A stretch of DNA of 64,000 nt from Prorocentrum cordatum (GCA_963575745.1 CAUYUJ010000725.1:331501-395500), one strand, 5' to 3'; counted from the stretch's first letter, positions 9,945 through 21,330 are shown. Notes: generated by a model not told the origin, from the letters alone. Numbers and translations are program-made.

Positions 9945-12405
9945 TGCATTTCTCGCAGTCGGCTCCCTCGGCTGGGGGTCTGCGCCGGCGCACTGCGCAT
10001 CCAGATATCCCGAGCAACCCTGTGACGCTCAGGTGCCGCCCGCTCGCTCAGAGCGGCGTGGAGCTAGCATTTTCGGGTGGCGGTGCACGGTCAGATTCCT
10101 CGTCTGGGGGTCTGCGCCAACGCACTGCGCACCCAGATGTCCCGAGCAACCCTGTGACGCTCAGGTGCCGCCCGCTCGCTCAGAGCGGCGTTGGAGCTAG
10201 CACTTTCGGGTGGCGGTGTACGGTCGGCTCCCTCAGCTGGGGGTCTGCGCTGGCGCACTGCGCACCCAGCTGTCTCGGGCAACCCTGTGACGCTCAGGTG
10301 CCGCCCGCTTGCTCAGAGCGGCGTGGAGCTAGCACTTTCGGGCGGCGGTGTTTCAGTCGGCCCGCGCCCCCTCGTCTGGGGGCCCGTGCCGGAGCACTGC
10401 GCGTCCAGATGTCTGGAGCAATCCTGTGACGCTCAGGCGCCGCCTGCTCGTTCAGAGCGGCGTGGAGCTAGCACTTTCGGGTGGTGGTGTACGGTCGGCT
10501 CCCTCGGCTGGGGGCATGCGCCGGCGCACTGCGCATCCATATATCCCGAGCAACCCTGTGACGCTCAGGTGCCGCCCGCTCGCTCAGAGCGGCGCGGGGC
10601 TAGCACTTTCGGGCGGCGGTGCACGGTCGGCCCCCTCGTCTGAGGGTCTGCGCCAGCGCACCGCGCGCCCAGATGTGCCCAGCAACCCTGCGACGCTCAG
10701 GTGCCGCCCGCTCGCTCAGAGCGGCGTGGAGCTAGCTAGCATTTTCGGGTGGCGGTGCGCGGTCGGATTTCTCGTCTGGGGTCTGCGCTGGAGCACTGCG
10801 CATCCAGATATCCCGAGCAACCCTGTGACGCTCAGGTGCCGCTCGCTCGCTCAGAGCGGCGTTGGAGCTAGCACTTTCGGGTGGCGGTGTACGGTCGGCT
10901 CCCTCAGCTGGGGCTCTGCGCCGTCGCACTGCGCACCCAGCTGTCCCGAGCAACCCTGTGACGCTCAGGTGCCGCCCGCTTGCTCAGAGCGGCGTGGAGC
11001 TAGCACTTTCGGGCGGCGGTGTTTCAGTCGGCCCGCGCCCCCTCGTCTGCGGGCCCGTGCCGGCGCACTGCGCATCCAGATGTCTGGAGCAACCCTGTGA
11101 CGCTCAGGCGCCGCCCGCTCGTTCAGAGCGGCGTGGAGCTTGCACTTTCGGGTGGTGGTGCACGGTCAGCCCCCTCGGGGGAGTCTGCGCCGGCGCACTG
11201 CGCATCCAGATATCCCGAGAAACCCTGTGACGCTCAGGCGCCGCCCGCTCGCTCAGAGCGGCGTGGAGCTAGCACTTTCAGGTGGTGGTGCACGGTCGGC
11301 TCCCTCGTCTGGGGGTCTGCGCCAGCGCACCGCACACCCAGATGTGCCCAGCAACCCTGTGGCGCTCAAGCGACGCCCGCTCGTTCAGAGCGGCGTGGAG
11401 GTAGCGCTTTCGGGTGGTGGTGCACGGTCGGCCCCCTCGGCTGGGGGTCTGCGCCGGCGCACTGCGCAACCAGATGTCCCGAGCAACCCTGTGACGCTCC
11501 GGCGCCGCCAGCTTGCTCAGAGCGGCGTGGAGCTAGCACTTTCGGGTGGCGGTGTTTCAGTCGGCCCGCACTCCCTGGTAGGCCCGTGCCGGTGCACGGT
11601 CGGCTCCCTCGGCTGGGGGTCTGCGCCGGCGCACTGCGCATCCAGATATCCCGAGCAACCCTGTGACGCTCAGGTGCCGCCCGCTCGCTCAGAGCGGCGT
11701 GGAGCTAGCATTTTCGGGCGGCGGTGCACGGTGAGATTCCTCGTCCGGGGGTCTGCGCCAACGCGCTGCGCATCCAGATGTCCCGAGCAACCTGTGACGC
11801 TCAGGTGCAGCCTTCTCGCTCAGAGCGGCGTTGGAGCTAGCACTTTCGGGTGGCGGTGCACGGTCGCCTCCCTCAGCTGGGGGTCTGCGCCGGCGCACTG
11901 CGCACCCAGCTGTCTCGGGCAATCCTGCGACGCTCAGGCGCCGCCCGCTTGCTCAGAGCGGCGTGGAGCTTGCACTTTCGGGCGGCGGTGTTTCAGTCGG
12001 CCCGCGCTCCCTCGTCTGGGGGCCCGTGCCGGAGCACTGCGCATCCAGATGTCTGGAGCAACCCTGTGACGCTCAGGCGCCGCCTACTCGTTCAGAGCGG
12101 CGTGGAGCTGGCACTTTCGGGTGGTGGTGTACGGTCGGCTCCCTCGGCTGGGGGCATGCGCCGGCGCATTGCGCATCCATATATCCCGAGCAACCCTGTG
12201 ACGCTCAGGTGCCGCCCGCTCGCTCAGAGCGGCGTGGAGCTATTTCGGGTGGCGGTGCACAGTCGGCTCCCTCGTCTGGGGGTCTGCGCCAGCGCACCGC
12301 ACGCCCAGATGTGCCCAGCAACCCTGCGACGCTCAGGCGCCGCCCGCTCGCTCAGAGCGGCGTGGAGCTAGCTAGGATTTTCGGCTGGCGGCGCGCGGTA
12401 GGATT
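9945..12405 (-). repeat. D' array, right arm, first part
   Basis: Reverse-oriented 132-bp D units (gagctagcactttcgggtgg and GAGCAACCCTGTGACGCTCA). The array stops in mid-unit at GGATTC (12400-12405). It resumes in phase at CTCGTCTGGG (17714), with 5.3 kb of other DNA between. Confidence 0.85.
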
Positions 12406-12448
12406 CATAGCCCCGAAATCGCGCAGCGGTTTTGGGGGCAGGAAAATC
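12406..12448 (+). repeat. GNA-loop hairpin, copy at 12.4 kb
   Basis: Stem CCCCGAAATCGC (12411-12422), loop GCA, and GCGGTTTTGGGG (12426-12437), followed by GAAAATC (12442-12448). In RNA all 12 positions pair, two of them as G-U. The preceding GATTTTC seen at the related 17-kb copy is replaced here by GGATTC of the D' unit. Confidence 0.85.
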
Positions 12449-12919
12449 TCCCAAGGTGACCGGTGCCAAATGGGTGCCTTTTCGCTTCCTGGCCTCTTAG
12501 CCTTTTGGCAGCCCTCAAAGAATGCGACGTCGGGCGCTTTGAGTTGCAGGCGCAGCTCTCTGCCTGGGTGCCTCCAACAGGGGGCTGCGGCTCACGCGCC
12601 CGAGCGGCCTCACCTCCCGCTCGCCTCCGTCTTCCTCCTCTTCGCTGGCTGGCTGGTTGGTGGCTGGGATGCGCGGTGGAGAGCGCTCCTCGCTGCGGAT
12701 GCTCCGATCCGTGTTCAGCACGTCGCAGCAGCGGGGCGACGCCCCGCAGCAGAGAGAATGTCCCGCAGGACGGGAGAGGCACTCCGCAGCGAGGCCGAGC
12801 TTCCCGCAGGACGGGAGGCAGCGCTGTGACAGGAAGAGCCCCCGCAGGACGGGAAGGCTTTCCGTCATGGAGCGCGCGGCGCCGCGCTGCCCACAGGATG
12901 GGAGAGCTGGCGGCGCCGC
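12406..12919 (+). repeat. W block, copy 1 (514 bp)
   Basis: Nearly identical to 17037-17550 at a constant offset of 4631 bp; visible differences are single bases, for example ccctcaaag/ccctgaaag and gggatgcgc/gggatgtgc. It starts with the hairpin and ends at GGCGGCGCCGC. It includes several CCCGCAGGACGGGA palindromes (around 12773, 12821, 12844). Confidence 0.9.
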
Positions 12920-12929
12920 GAGGCGACCA

Positions 12930-12963
12930 ACGCTCCTGCGAGGGCAGCCTGCAGGAGATTTTC
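12930..12963 (+). repeat. Partial Z repeat ending in GAGATTTTC
   Basis: The last 34 bp of the Z repeat (CTCCTGCGAGGGCAGCCTGC then AGGAGATTTTC), joined downstream to the CCCGCAGGTCGGG array. Complete Z copies are at 16947-17037 and 17623-17713. Confidence 0.8.
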
Positions 12964-13440
12964 GTTCCCGCAGGTCGGGGAGTGCACCCGCAGGTCGGGC
13001 AGCACCGTTTTCGTTCCCGCAGGTCGGGAAGTGCACCCGCAGGTCGGGCAGCAACTTTTCCAGTCCCGCAGGTTGGGGGTTGCACCCGCAGGTCGGGCGA
13101 CACCGTTTTCGGTCCCACAGGTCGGGGGGGCGCACCCGCAGGTCGGGCAGCACCTTTCGGTCCCGCAGGTCGGGAAGTGCACCCGCACGTCGGGCACCAC
13201 CTTTTCCAGTCGCGCAGGTCGTGGAATGCACCCGCAGGTCGGGCAGCGTCGTTTCGGTTCAGCGGGCTGGGGTGCCCGGGCGGGCAGCGTTCGCTCCCGC
13301 AGCTCGGGTAAACACCTCAGGTTGGGCACCGGCGTTCGTGCCCAGGTCGGGGAAAGCACCCGCAGGTCGATCGGCGCCGTGTTCTGTTTGCAATGGGTCC
13401 ACGCCGTCGGTTTGGGGTGCACCCGCACGTCGGGCAAAGG
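12964..13440 (+). repeat. CCCGCAGGTCGGG array
   Basis: Repeats of CCCGCAGGTCGGG alternating with gggcagcaccttttc-type and gggaagtgcac-type spacers, with a period of roughly 50 bp. It is regular to about 13270 and degenerate to 13440. The core is close to a palindrome, so hairpins are expected. Confidence 0.75.
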
Positions 13441-13618
13441 TTGCTCCTGCGGGGGGCGCTGCGCCTCTGTGTTGGGCGTTTTGCGCGGGGCGGCGCGGTC
13501 TTCCGTGGGGTGGCCCTGGCGGCCTGGCCGGCTCTTGTGGTTGGCCGTGGCCTGTGGCGCGGGCGCTCTGCGGGGCTGCTCGGGTGGTCCCGTGGTCTCT
13601 CGTGGCATCGTTTCTTAA
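13441..13618 (+). repeat. Detached fragment of a DIRS-like element leader
   Basis: Nearly identical to 28930-29104, the region upstream of gag in element 2: shared from ctgcggggggcgc through ggcctggccggctcttttgg-type sequence to CTCGTGGCATCGTTTCTT, with a few substitutions. It is followed here by the 39-bp array instead of gag. Confidence 0.8.
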
Positions 13619-13639
13619 AAAGCGGTTGCGGGCGAACCG

Positions 13640-14930
13640 CGTGCGTTCCGCGCTCGCGCGCCCAGACGAGCCATTTGGCTACAATTCTGTGCTCGCGCGC
13701 CCAGACGGGCCATCTGGGCGCCCAGACGGGCGGTCTGGGCGCAATTTCGCGCTCGCGTGCCCAGGCGGGCCATCCGAGCGCAATTCCGCGCTCATGCGCC
13801 CAGGCGGGGCGTTCGAGCGCAATTATGTGCTCGCACGCCCAGGCGGGCAATCCGGGCGCAAATCCGCGCTCGCGCGCCCAGGCGCTCGCACGCCCAGACG
13901 GCGATCCGGGCAAAATTTCGCGCTTGCGCGCCCAGGTGGGCCATTCGAGCGCAATTCCGCGCTCGCGCGCCCAGACGGGCCATCCGAGCGCAATTCCGCG
14001 CTCGCGCGCCTAGACGGGCCATTCGGCTGCCATTCTGTGCGCACGCGCCCAGACGGGCGATCTGGGCGCAATTCCGCGCTTGCGCGCCCAGGCGCGCCAT
14101 CCGAGCGCAATTTTGCGCTCGCGCCCAGACGGGCGATCCGGGCGCAATTCCGCGCTCGCGCGCCCAGGCGGGCCCTCCGAGCGGGAGCTCGCGCGACCAG
14201 GCGGGCCGGCCAATCGAGCGCAATTCCGCGCTGGCGCACCCAAACAGCCCATCCGAGCGCAATTCTGTGCTCAAGCGCCCAGACGGGCGATCTGGGCGCA
14301 ATTCCGCGCTCGCGCGCCCAGGCGGGCCATCTGAGCGCACTTCCGCGCTCGCGCGCCCAGGCGGGCGATCCGGGCGCAATTCCGCGCTCGCGCGCACAGG
14401 GGGGCCATTCGTTCAGCGCGCGCACGCCCAGACGGGCGATCTGGGCGCAATTTCGCGCTCGCGCGCCCAGGCGGGCCATCCGAGCGCAATTCCGCGCTCA
14501 TGCGCCCAGGCAGGCCGTTCGAGCGCAATTATGTGCTCGCACGCCCAGGCGGGCAATCCGGGCGCAAATCCGCGCTCGCGCGCCCAGGCGCTCGCGCGCC
14601 CAGACGGCGATCCGGGCGCCATTCCGCGCTGACGCGCCCAAGCGGGCCATCTGAGCGCAATTCCGCGCTCGCGCGCCCAGACGGAGCGCAATTCTGTGTT
14701 CACGCGCCCAGACGGGCGATCCGGGCGCAATTACGCGCGCGCGCGCCCAGGCGGGCCATTTGAGCGCAATTTCGCGCTCGCGCGCCCAGACGGGCGATTC
14801 GGCGCAATTCCGCGCTTGCCGCCCAGGCGGGCCGTCCGAGCGCAATCCCGCGCTCGCGCGCCCAGACGGGCCATCCGAGCGCAATGTTGTGCTCACGCGC
14901 CCAGACGGGAGATCCGGGTGCAATTCAGCA
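13640..14930. repeat. 39-bp tandem array
   Basis: Units of the form gcgcaattccgcgctcgcgc followed by gcccaggcgggccatccga, 39 bp long with some shorter or longer variants. Because 39 is 13 codons, open frames of several hundred codons with a 13-residue Arg/Ala repeat occur on both strands. I take these as a by-product. A higher-order repeat is visible: the stretch around 13730-13915 recurs around 14440-14610. Confidence 0.85.
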
Positions 14931-14939
14931 GTGCGGGAC

Positions 14940-16640
14940 GGCGCGCGGCGGCACTCAGCGCGTGAACACGTGCTTGCGCAGGCACGCGCAAGCGCACGTG
15001 GAGGCGCGCAGAGGCGCGAAGAAACGCGGAAGCGCACTTAGGCGTGCGCACGGTGAAGCGCGCGCAGGTTCAGGCGCATGCGCACACGGGCACACAGACG
15101 CGCAACTGCGCGGACGGCGCGCACGAGCGTGCAAAAGCGCGCAGAGACGCGCAAAAGTGCGCAGAGGCGCGCTCGGACATGTAGACGCGCGCGCTAACGT
15201 GCAGACGCGCGCGGGCACAGGCGCGCACGCGGGCAGGGCCGCGTAAACGCGCGCACGCACGCAGAGGTGGGCAGGCACGCGCAAGCGCGCAGAAACACGC
15301 GCAGACGCGCAGGACGCGTTGGAACGCGCAAAGGCGTGTGGAGACGCAGAAGCGCGTGAAAGCGCGCACAGGCGCGCGCTCAAAGACGGTTTAGCGTGCA
15401 CAGGAGTCCCAGAGGCGCGCGATCGTGCAGAGGCGCGCTGAAGCGCACGCAGAGGCGCGCAGACGCGCCCAACTGGGCAAAAAGCATTTGCAGGCTCGCA
15501 AAAACGCACAGAGACGCGTAAAGTCCCGCGACGATGCCGCAAGCGCGTAGCGCGCGCAGGAGCGCAGAGGCGCGCAGAGTTGCCGTGAGATGCGCTAAAA
15601 CGCCCGCAGGCGCGCGAAACACACGCCCAGGCGCGGAAGCGCTATATAAACGCGCAGAATCGCACAAACCTGCATAGGCGCGCAGAAACACACAGCTGCG
15701 CAGATAGAACGCGCACGCGCGCAGGAACGCGCAGAGGCGCGCAAAAGCCCGCGCAGGTGTCGCGGGGGCGCGGGCGGACGAACGTGTGCGCAGGCGCGCG
15801 AAAGCGCGAGCAGAGTTGCGGACGGCCGCGCTAAAACGCCCGCGGTCGCGCGAAACGCATACTGAGGCGCAGAAGCGTGGCATGCAGCGGGCACGCGCTG
15901 TGGCGCGCAGAAGCAGGCGCGAGCACACAGGGGCGCGTAAACCCGCACAGGCGCGCAGATTCGCACGCCAAGACGTGCAGAAGCGCACAAGGGCGCTTGA
16001 ACACTCACGCGCGGAAGGGCGCGCAGGCGTAAGTGCGCAAGAACGCTCAGAGGCGCAGAAACGCGCGCAAGCGCGCAGAAGCGCGACCACGCGCACAGGC
16101 GCGCAACAGCGCGCGGAGGCTAGCATAAACGCATTCGAGCGTGCTGACGCGCACCAGCGCGCGGAAGCGCGCGCAGGCATGCGCGATTGCACAGGGGCGC
16201 CCGAGGACGCGGAAGCAGGCGGGCGCAGGCGCGCAGGAGCGCGCGCAGACGCGCGGAAGCACGCACAGGTATGCTGCGGCGCGCAGACATGCACAGGCGC
16301 GCAGAAAGCGTACGCAGAGGCGCGCAAAAGCGCGATGGAGCGCGCTGGAACGCGCGGTGGCGCGCAGAAGCACGGACAGGCGCGCAGAACGCGGGAAGCA
16401 CGCAAAAGCGCACATGCGCGCAGAAGCAAACACAGACGCGCAGAAGAGTAAAAGAAGCACGCTGATACACTCAGAGCGCGCAGGCAGGCGCAAAAGCGCG
16501 GAGACGCGCGCAGAAACGTAAGGAGCGCACAGACGCGCGGAATAGCGCGCAATAGCGCGCCGAAGTATGCAGAAGTGCGCACACTCACGCATACCAAGCA
16601 GGCGCACAGAGGCACGCAAAGGCGCGTAGTAGCATAAATG
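14940..16640. repeat. Degenerate GCGCGCAGA-type array
   Basis: A long stretch of short irregular repeats around gcgcgcagaggcgcgcaaaa, with no fixed period but mostly 12-18 bp spacing. It keeps a minus-strand open frame of over 400 codons (15380-16669) made almost wholly of Ala, Arg, Cys, Ser and Leu; I do not accept it as a gene. Confidence 0.7.
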
Positions 16641-16946
16641 ATAGCGCCAGCGCCTACGCGTTCAGGCAAACGGAAGCGCGCGCAGACAGGCGCGGGCGCG
16701 GCGGAAGCGCGCGGAGGCGATGCGCGAGGCCGCGCAAACGGTCAAGCGGAGCCGAAGCCGGCCGCACAGCGATGTGGCCCGCGGGCGTGCCAACCTGAGT
16801 GCGCGCAGAAGACAGCTCGTCTTCTCTACGCGCGCGCGCGCAGCCCAAGCATCTCCCAAGCAACGCCTTGGCTGTGCATTGGGCCCGGTGTTATCTCAGA
16901 CGCGGGTCTGCCTCGGCAGCTGCTTGGCTGGGCCCTGGGTGCATTG
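16641..16946. other. Unique GC-rich DNA, no gene seen
   Basis: About 300 bp between the degenerate array and the Z1 repeat. No conserved protein signal is visible in any frame. Confidence 0.4.
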
Positions 16947-17037
16947 GGCCTGGTGCGTTTGCCCAGGAGCCCAGCCCAGCAGCAGGCTTGACATCACTGC
17001 CCGACGCTCCTGCGAGGGCAGCCTGCAGGAGATTTTC
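16947..17037 (+). repeat. Z repeat, copy 1 (91 bp, ends GAGATTTTC)
   Basis: It starts GGCCTGGTGCGTTTGCCCAG and ends GCAGGAGATTTTC. It matches 17623-17713 over its full length with about two substitutions and no similarity outside. It is followed directly by the 17-kb GNA hairpin. Confidence 0.85.
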
Positions 17038-17081
17038 ATAGCCCCGAAATCGCGCAGCGGTTTTGGGGGCAGGAAAATCTC
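17029..17081 (+). repeat. GNA-loop hairpin, copy at 17 kb (complete outer arms)
   Basis: GAGATTTTC (17029-17037), stem CCCCGAAATCGC (17042-17053), loop GCA, stem GCGGTTTTGGGG (17057-17068), then GAAAATCTC (17073-17081). The outer 9-bp arms are perfect inverted repeats and the inner 12 positions pair with two G-U pairs in RNA. Confidence 0.9.
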
Positions 17082-17550
17082 CCAAGGTGACCGGTGCCAA
17101 ATGGGTGCCTTTTCGCTTCCTGGCCTCTTAGCCTTTTGGCAGCCCTGAAAGAATGCGACGTCGGGCGCTTTGAGTTGCAGGCGCAGCTCTCTGCCTGGGT
17201 GCCTCCAACAGGGGGCTGCGGCTCACGCGCCCGAGCGGCCTCACCTCCCGCTCGCCTCCGTCTTCCTCCTCTTCGCTGGCTGGCTGGTTGGTGGCTGGGA
17301 TGTGCGGTGGAGAGCGCTCCTCGCTGCGGATGCTCCGATCCGTGTTCAGCACGTCGCAGCAGCGGGGCGACGCCCCGCAGCAGAGAGAATGTCCCGCAGG
17401 ACGGGAGAGGCACTCCGCAGCGAGGCCGAGCTTCCCGCAGGACGGGAGGCAGCGCTGTGACAGGAAGAGCCCCCGCAGGACGGGAAGGCTTTCCGTCATG
17501 GAGCGCGCGGCGCCGCGCTGCCCACAGGATGGGAGAGCTGGCGGCGCCGC
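17037..17550 (+). repeat. W block, copy 2 (514 bp)
   Basis: Second copy of 12406-12919, followed here by unrelated DNA (aacccaccctctgccaccct) at 17551. Confidence 0.9.
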
Positions 17551-17622
17551 AACCCACCCTCTGCCACCCTATGTATGTGCTGTGGCTGTGGCTATTCCTG
17601 CAGGCTGCCCTGCTGGACTGGG

Positions 17623-17713
17623 GGCCTGGTGCGTTTGCCCAGGAGCCCAGCCCAGCAGCAGGCTTGACATCACTGCCCAACGCTTCTGCGAGGGCAGCCT
17701 GCAGGAGATTTTC
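17623..17713 (+). repeat. Z repeat, copy 2 (91 bp, ends GAGATTTTC)
   Basis: Matches 16947-17037. Its final GAGATTTTC (17705-17713) is joined directly to CTCGTCTGGG of the resumed D' unit. Confidence 0.85.
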
Positions 17714-18600
17714 CTCGTCTGGGTCTGCGCCGGAGCACTGCACATCCAGATGTCCCGAGCACGCCTGTGACGCTCAGGTGCCGCCCGCTCGCTCAGAGCG
17801 GCGTTGGAGCTAGCACTTTCGGGTGGCGGTGCACGGTCGGCTCCCTCAGCTGGGCGGCGCACTGCGCACCCACCTGTCCCGAGCAACCCTGTGACGCTCA
17901 GGTGCCGCCCGCTTGCTCAGAGCGGCGTGGAGCTAGCGCATTCGGGTGGCGGTGTTTCAGTCGGTCCGCGCCCCCTCGTCTGGGGGCCCGTGCCGGCGCA
18001 CTGCGCATCCAGATGTCTGGAGCAATCCTGTGACGCTCAGGCGCCGCCCGCTCGTTCAGAGCGGCGTGGAGCTTGCACTTTCGGGTGGTGGTGCACGGTC
18101 GGCTCCCTCCTGCGCCGGCGCACTGCGCATCCAGATATCCCGAGCAACCCTGTGACGCTCAGGCGCCCGCTCGCTCAGAGCGGCGTGGAGCTAGCACTTT
18201 CGGGTGGTGGTGCACGGTCGGCTCCCTCGTTTAGGGGTCTGCGCCAGCGCACCGCACACCCAGATGTGCCCAGCAACCCTGTGACGCTCAGGCGCCGCCG
18301 GCTCGCTCAGAGCGGCGTGGAGCTAGCTAGCATTTTCGGGTGGCGGTGCACGGTCGGATTCCTCGTCTGGGGGTCTGCGCCGGAGCACTGCACATCCAGC
18401 TGTCTCGGGCAACCCTGTGACGCTCAGGTGCCGCCCGCTCGCTCAGAGCGGCGTTGGAGCTAGCACTTCTGGGCGGCGGTGCATGGCAGGCTCCCTTGTC
18501 TGGGGGCCTGTGCGGACGCACTGCGCACTCAGATGTGCCCGAGGAACCCTGTGACGCTCAGGTGCCGCCCGCTCGCTTAGAGCGCCGCGGAGCTAGCACT
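17714..18600 (-). repeat. D' array, right arm, second part
   Basis: Continuation of the reverse-oriented 132-bp D units after the 5.3-kb insert, with some shortened units. It passes into C' at about 18590, mirroring the C-D junction of the left arm. Confidence 0.8.
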
Positions 18601-19085
18601 TTCGGGTTGCGGTGCACGGCCGGCTCGTGCTCCCTCGTCAGGGGGGTTCGCGCCAGCGCGCCGTGCATCTGGATCCTGCAACGCAGTTTCAATGTTGCAC
18701 CCAGAGCTTCTTCCTGTGCTCCCTGACAGGCCAAGCCCCTGGAAAGGAGCTGAGCTTCTGTGCTCCCAGACAGGAGCGGCGCCCGAAGTTCTCTAGCAGG
18801 AGTCGCGCCTGTGTGCCTCCCGGGCGGCTCCGTGGCGTGGCGGTGCGCCAGCGCGCTCCCCAGCAACAGCTTATCGGCTGTAAGCCAGTTTTCTGGCGCC
18901 AGCACGCCCAGAATGCCACGTTCGGAAAGCGCGACTGGCCCAGACTTGCATTCAGAGCGCAACTGTGTGTGCTCTGGCCCTGGCGGGCCCAAATTCGCAT
19001 TCCGACGCGCAGGTCGCGCATTCTGTCGCTACCGTCCTCAGATGCGCAGTCTGCGCGTGGATCCGCAGAGTGGCGTTGCGCAGTG
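18590..19085 (-). repeat. C' block, right arm
   Basis: Reverse complement of 2741-3240 with moderate divergence; shared stretches include GCTCCCTGACAGGCCAAGCC and the region around cgcgcattctgtcgctaccg. Confidence 0.75.
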
Positions 19086-19815
19086 TGGTGACCCCTGCTG
19101 CCAACCTGCGTGTGCGTCACGCTTGGCCCAGTTGCTGCAGTGCGGTGTTCTGGGCGCCCCCTGCCTGGCGCACTGCGGCGTCTGCCACCTGCTGCCAGTC
19201 TGCGCAACGCTTGGCCCAGTTGCTGCAATGCAGAATTCCTTTGCGCCCCCTGCCGTGCGCAGTGCGGCGCCTGCCCCCCTGCTGCCAACCTGCGCCACGC
19301 TTGGCCTGGTCGCTGCAGTGCGGCATTCTTTGCGCCCCCTGCCGTGCGCAGTGCGGCGCGTCTCGTCCCTGCTGCCAGCTACAAGGCAGCGTTTCTTTGC
19401 GCTCCCTGCCTTGCGCGGGTGGCGCTTGCCCGCTGCTGCCAACCTGCGCACGCTTGGCCTGGTTGCTGCAGTGCGGCGTCTTTGCGCCCCCTGCCTTGGG
19501 CAGGGCGGCGTCTGCCCCCGCGGCCAACCTGCGTCGGCCCGGTTGCTGCAGTGCAGCGTTCTGTGCGCCCCCTGCCTTGCGCAGTGCGGCGTTTGCCCCC
19601 TGCTGCCAACCTGCGCCACACTTTGGCCCGGTTGCTGCAGTGCGGCGTTATGTGCGCCCCCTGCCTTGCGCAGTGGGGCGTCTGCCTGCTGCCAACCTGC
19701 CCCACGCTTGGCCCGGTTGCTGCAGTGCGGCGTTCTTTGCGCCTCTGCCGTGCGCAGTGGCGCGTCTGTCTGCTCCCTGCTGCCAGCCTGCGCCACGCTT
19801 GCGCTGACCAATCCA
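19086..19815 (-). repeat. B' array, right arm
   Basis: Reverse-oriented B units, recognisable by GCTGCCAACCTGCG and GCGCCCCCTGCCTTGCGCAG, with more copies (about eight) than the left-arm array. Confidence 0.8.
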
Positions 19816-19974
19816 GCGTTGCATTCTGTTCACGGTCTTGCACTTTTGCGCTGGCGCGCGTAGCTCGCAATTGTGGCGCAGCTACTCCAGCGTCAAGTTT
19901 CAGAATCACATCCTGAGCATGCTTCCGCGTTTCTGGCGTGTGCACAGCGATTCGCATGCTCAGCGCCCGAGCGC
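19816..19974. other. Spacer between B' and A', no gene seen
   Basis: Short unique stretch. Its end (gctcagcgcccgagcgctca) resembles the reverse complement of 1755-1790 within the left-arm A region. Confidence 0.4.
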
Positions 19975-20495
19975 TCAGATTCGCCATTGGCGCCCAATTT
20001 GCCGCGCGCTCTTCTTCAGAGCGGCGCAGACCTTTCGACACACCAGACTCCGTGGTGTGCAGGCGGCGGCTGCTCCCTGCTTTGGGGGGCTGCGCCCAGG
20101 CGCAGCCACGCCACACGCGGTTTCTTCCTGGTACTCTGTGACCCTCAGATGCTGCGCGCTTCTCATGCTTTGCCGCGCGCTCTTCATCAGACGAGGGCGG
20201 AGCTTTTGACGCACGCTCGTGGTACAGTTGGCGGCCGCTCTATCCTTGGGTGTCTGCGGCAACGCCGCGTGGCTTCTGCCACCCCCGGGCCGCGCGCTCT
20301 TCGTCTGACAGCGCGGAGCTCTCGACGCAGGCTCCTGGCGCGCAGCCGGCGGCCGCTCTCTTGTCTGGGGGCATGGGCCCACCTTCTTTCGAAACAGCTC
20401 AAGTGCCGCGCGCTCTTCTTCAGAGCCGCGCAGAGGTTTCGGCGCAGCAGGCTCATGGCGCCCAGTCGGTCGGCGGCCACGCCTTGCTTGTCTAG
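19975..20495 (-). repeat. A' array, right arm
   Basis: Reverse-oriented A units (GCCGCGCGCTCTTCTTCAGA and related). It closes the mirrored series G'-F'-E'-D'-C'-B'-A'. Confidence 0.75.
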
Positions 20496-21330
20496 TGTGG
20501 CCAGGCTGGCGGCGCTGAGCCACGCAAGTGGCGCGCGCGCAGGAGTCAAGTTTTGCAACGAACCCTGCGTGCCCAATGCATGCAAACGCGACGACTGTGT
20601 GGTTCGCCACTCGCAAGTGGGCAAGCGCCGCTTACCAGACGCTATGCGCGCAGGACAACCAGCGCCCCTCCGCGCCGGGCACGCCTGCGTGCCATTACAC
20701 CCGAACGCGATCGGATTGGAACGCTGGGCGTGCTTGATTCAGATCCCAAGACAACCGAGCGACGGAGCGCGCCTGCGGCCGAACGTTCCGGGCACGCTTG
20801 CGCCTGCCTGCGCAGAATCGGGCTCCGATTATGATTCGGGGCGCGCCCGCAACGGAACCTGGAATTACCTTTCATTGCGATTCTGTGGGCGCGCGCGCCA
20901 GCGCCGCAATCGCACCCGGCTTGGTCGCGCCTGCACACGCCAGTTCGCGCGCTGATCGAGATTTTAAACGCTCTGCGCCCATGAGCGCGAATCGCGCTCC
21001 GATTGCGCCGCAAGACACCTACGCACATAAGCGCTGCCTGCGCTTTCCGATTGCGATAAGCGCTGCCTGCGCGCTCTGACTGCGATCCTTGGCGCGCCTG
21101 CGCCGGAACGCGCTCCGACAACGAATCTGCGCCCAAGCAACGCCAGAATGCGCGGATCGCGCTCTGATCGCGCCCGCGCTCGAACGCGTGCACTCGCACT
21201 CCAATTGTGTTTCTGGGCACGCCTCCGCCCACAAGCGCGTAATCGCGAACGATTGTGATTGCGGGCGCGCCTGCGCCTGCACGCGCGGAACCACACTTCG
21301 GCATCGGCTCTGGGCGCGCCTGCCATAAGC
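20496..21330. other. GC-rich unique to weakly repetitive DNA, no gene seen
   Basis: The motif gcgcctgcgc and stretches like atcgcgctccgattgcg recur irregularly. No open frame resembles a known protein. Confidence 0.45.

Larger units (their letters stand above)
12406..17713. mobile_element. 5.3-kb composite insert splitting a D' unit
   Basis: Removing 12406-17713 rejoins GGATTC to CTCGTCTGGG, which restores the normal D' sequence seen for example at 10089-10105. The insert begins at ATAGCCCC, the start of a GNA hairpin, and ends with GAGATTTTC. It contains two copies of a 514-bp block (W), two complete short Z repeats and one partial, several tandem arrays, and a fragment of DIRS leader. No intact coding gene is seen, so it may be an assembly of nested insertions. 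Confidence 0.6.

Noticed and set aside
13640-14930. A 39-bp array considered as a CRISPR or protein-repeat gene
   Set aside because: No spacer/repeat alternation; open frames on both strands result from a unit of 13 codons.
15380-16669. Minus-strand open frame of 429 codons
   Set aside because: Composed almost only of Ala, Arg, Cys, Ser and Leu over a degenerate GC-rich array; no domain and no conservation of a unit at protein level.
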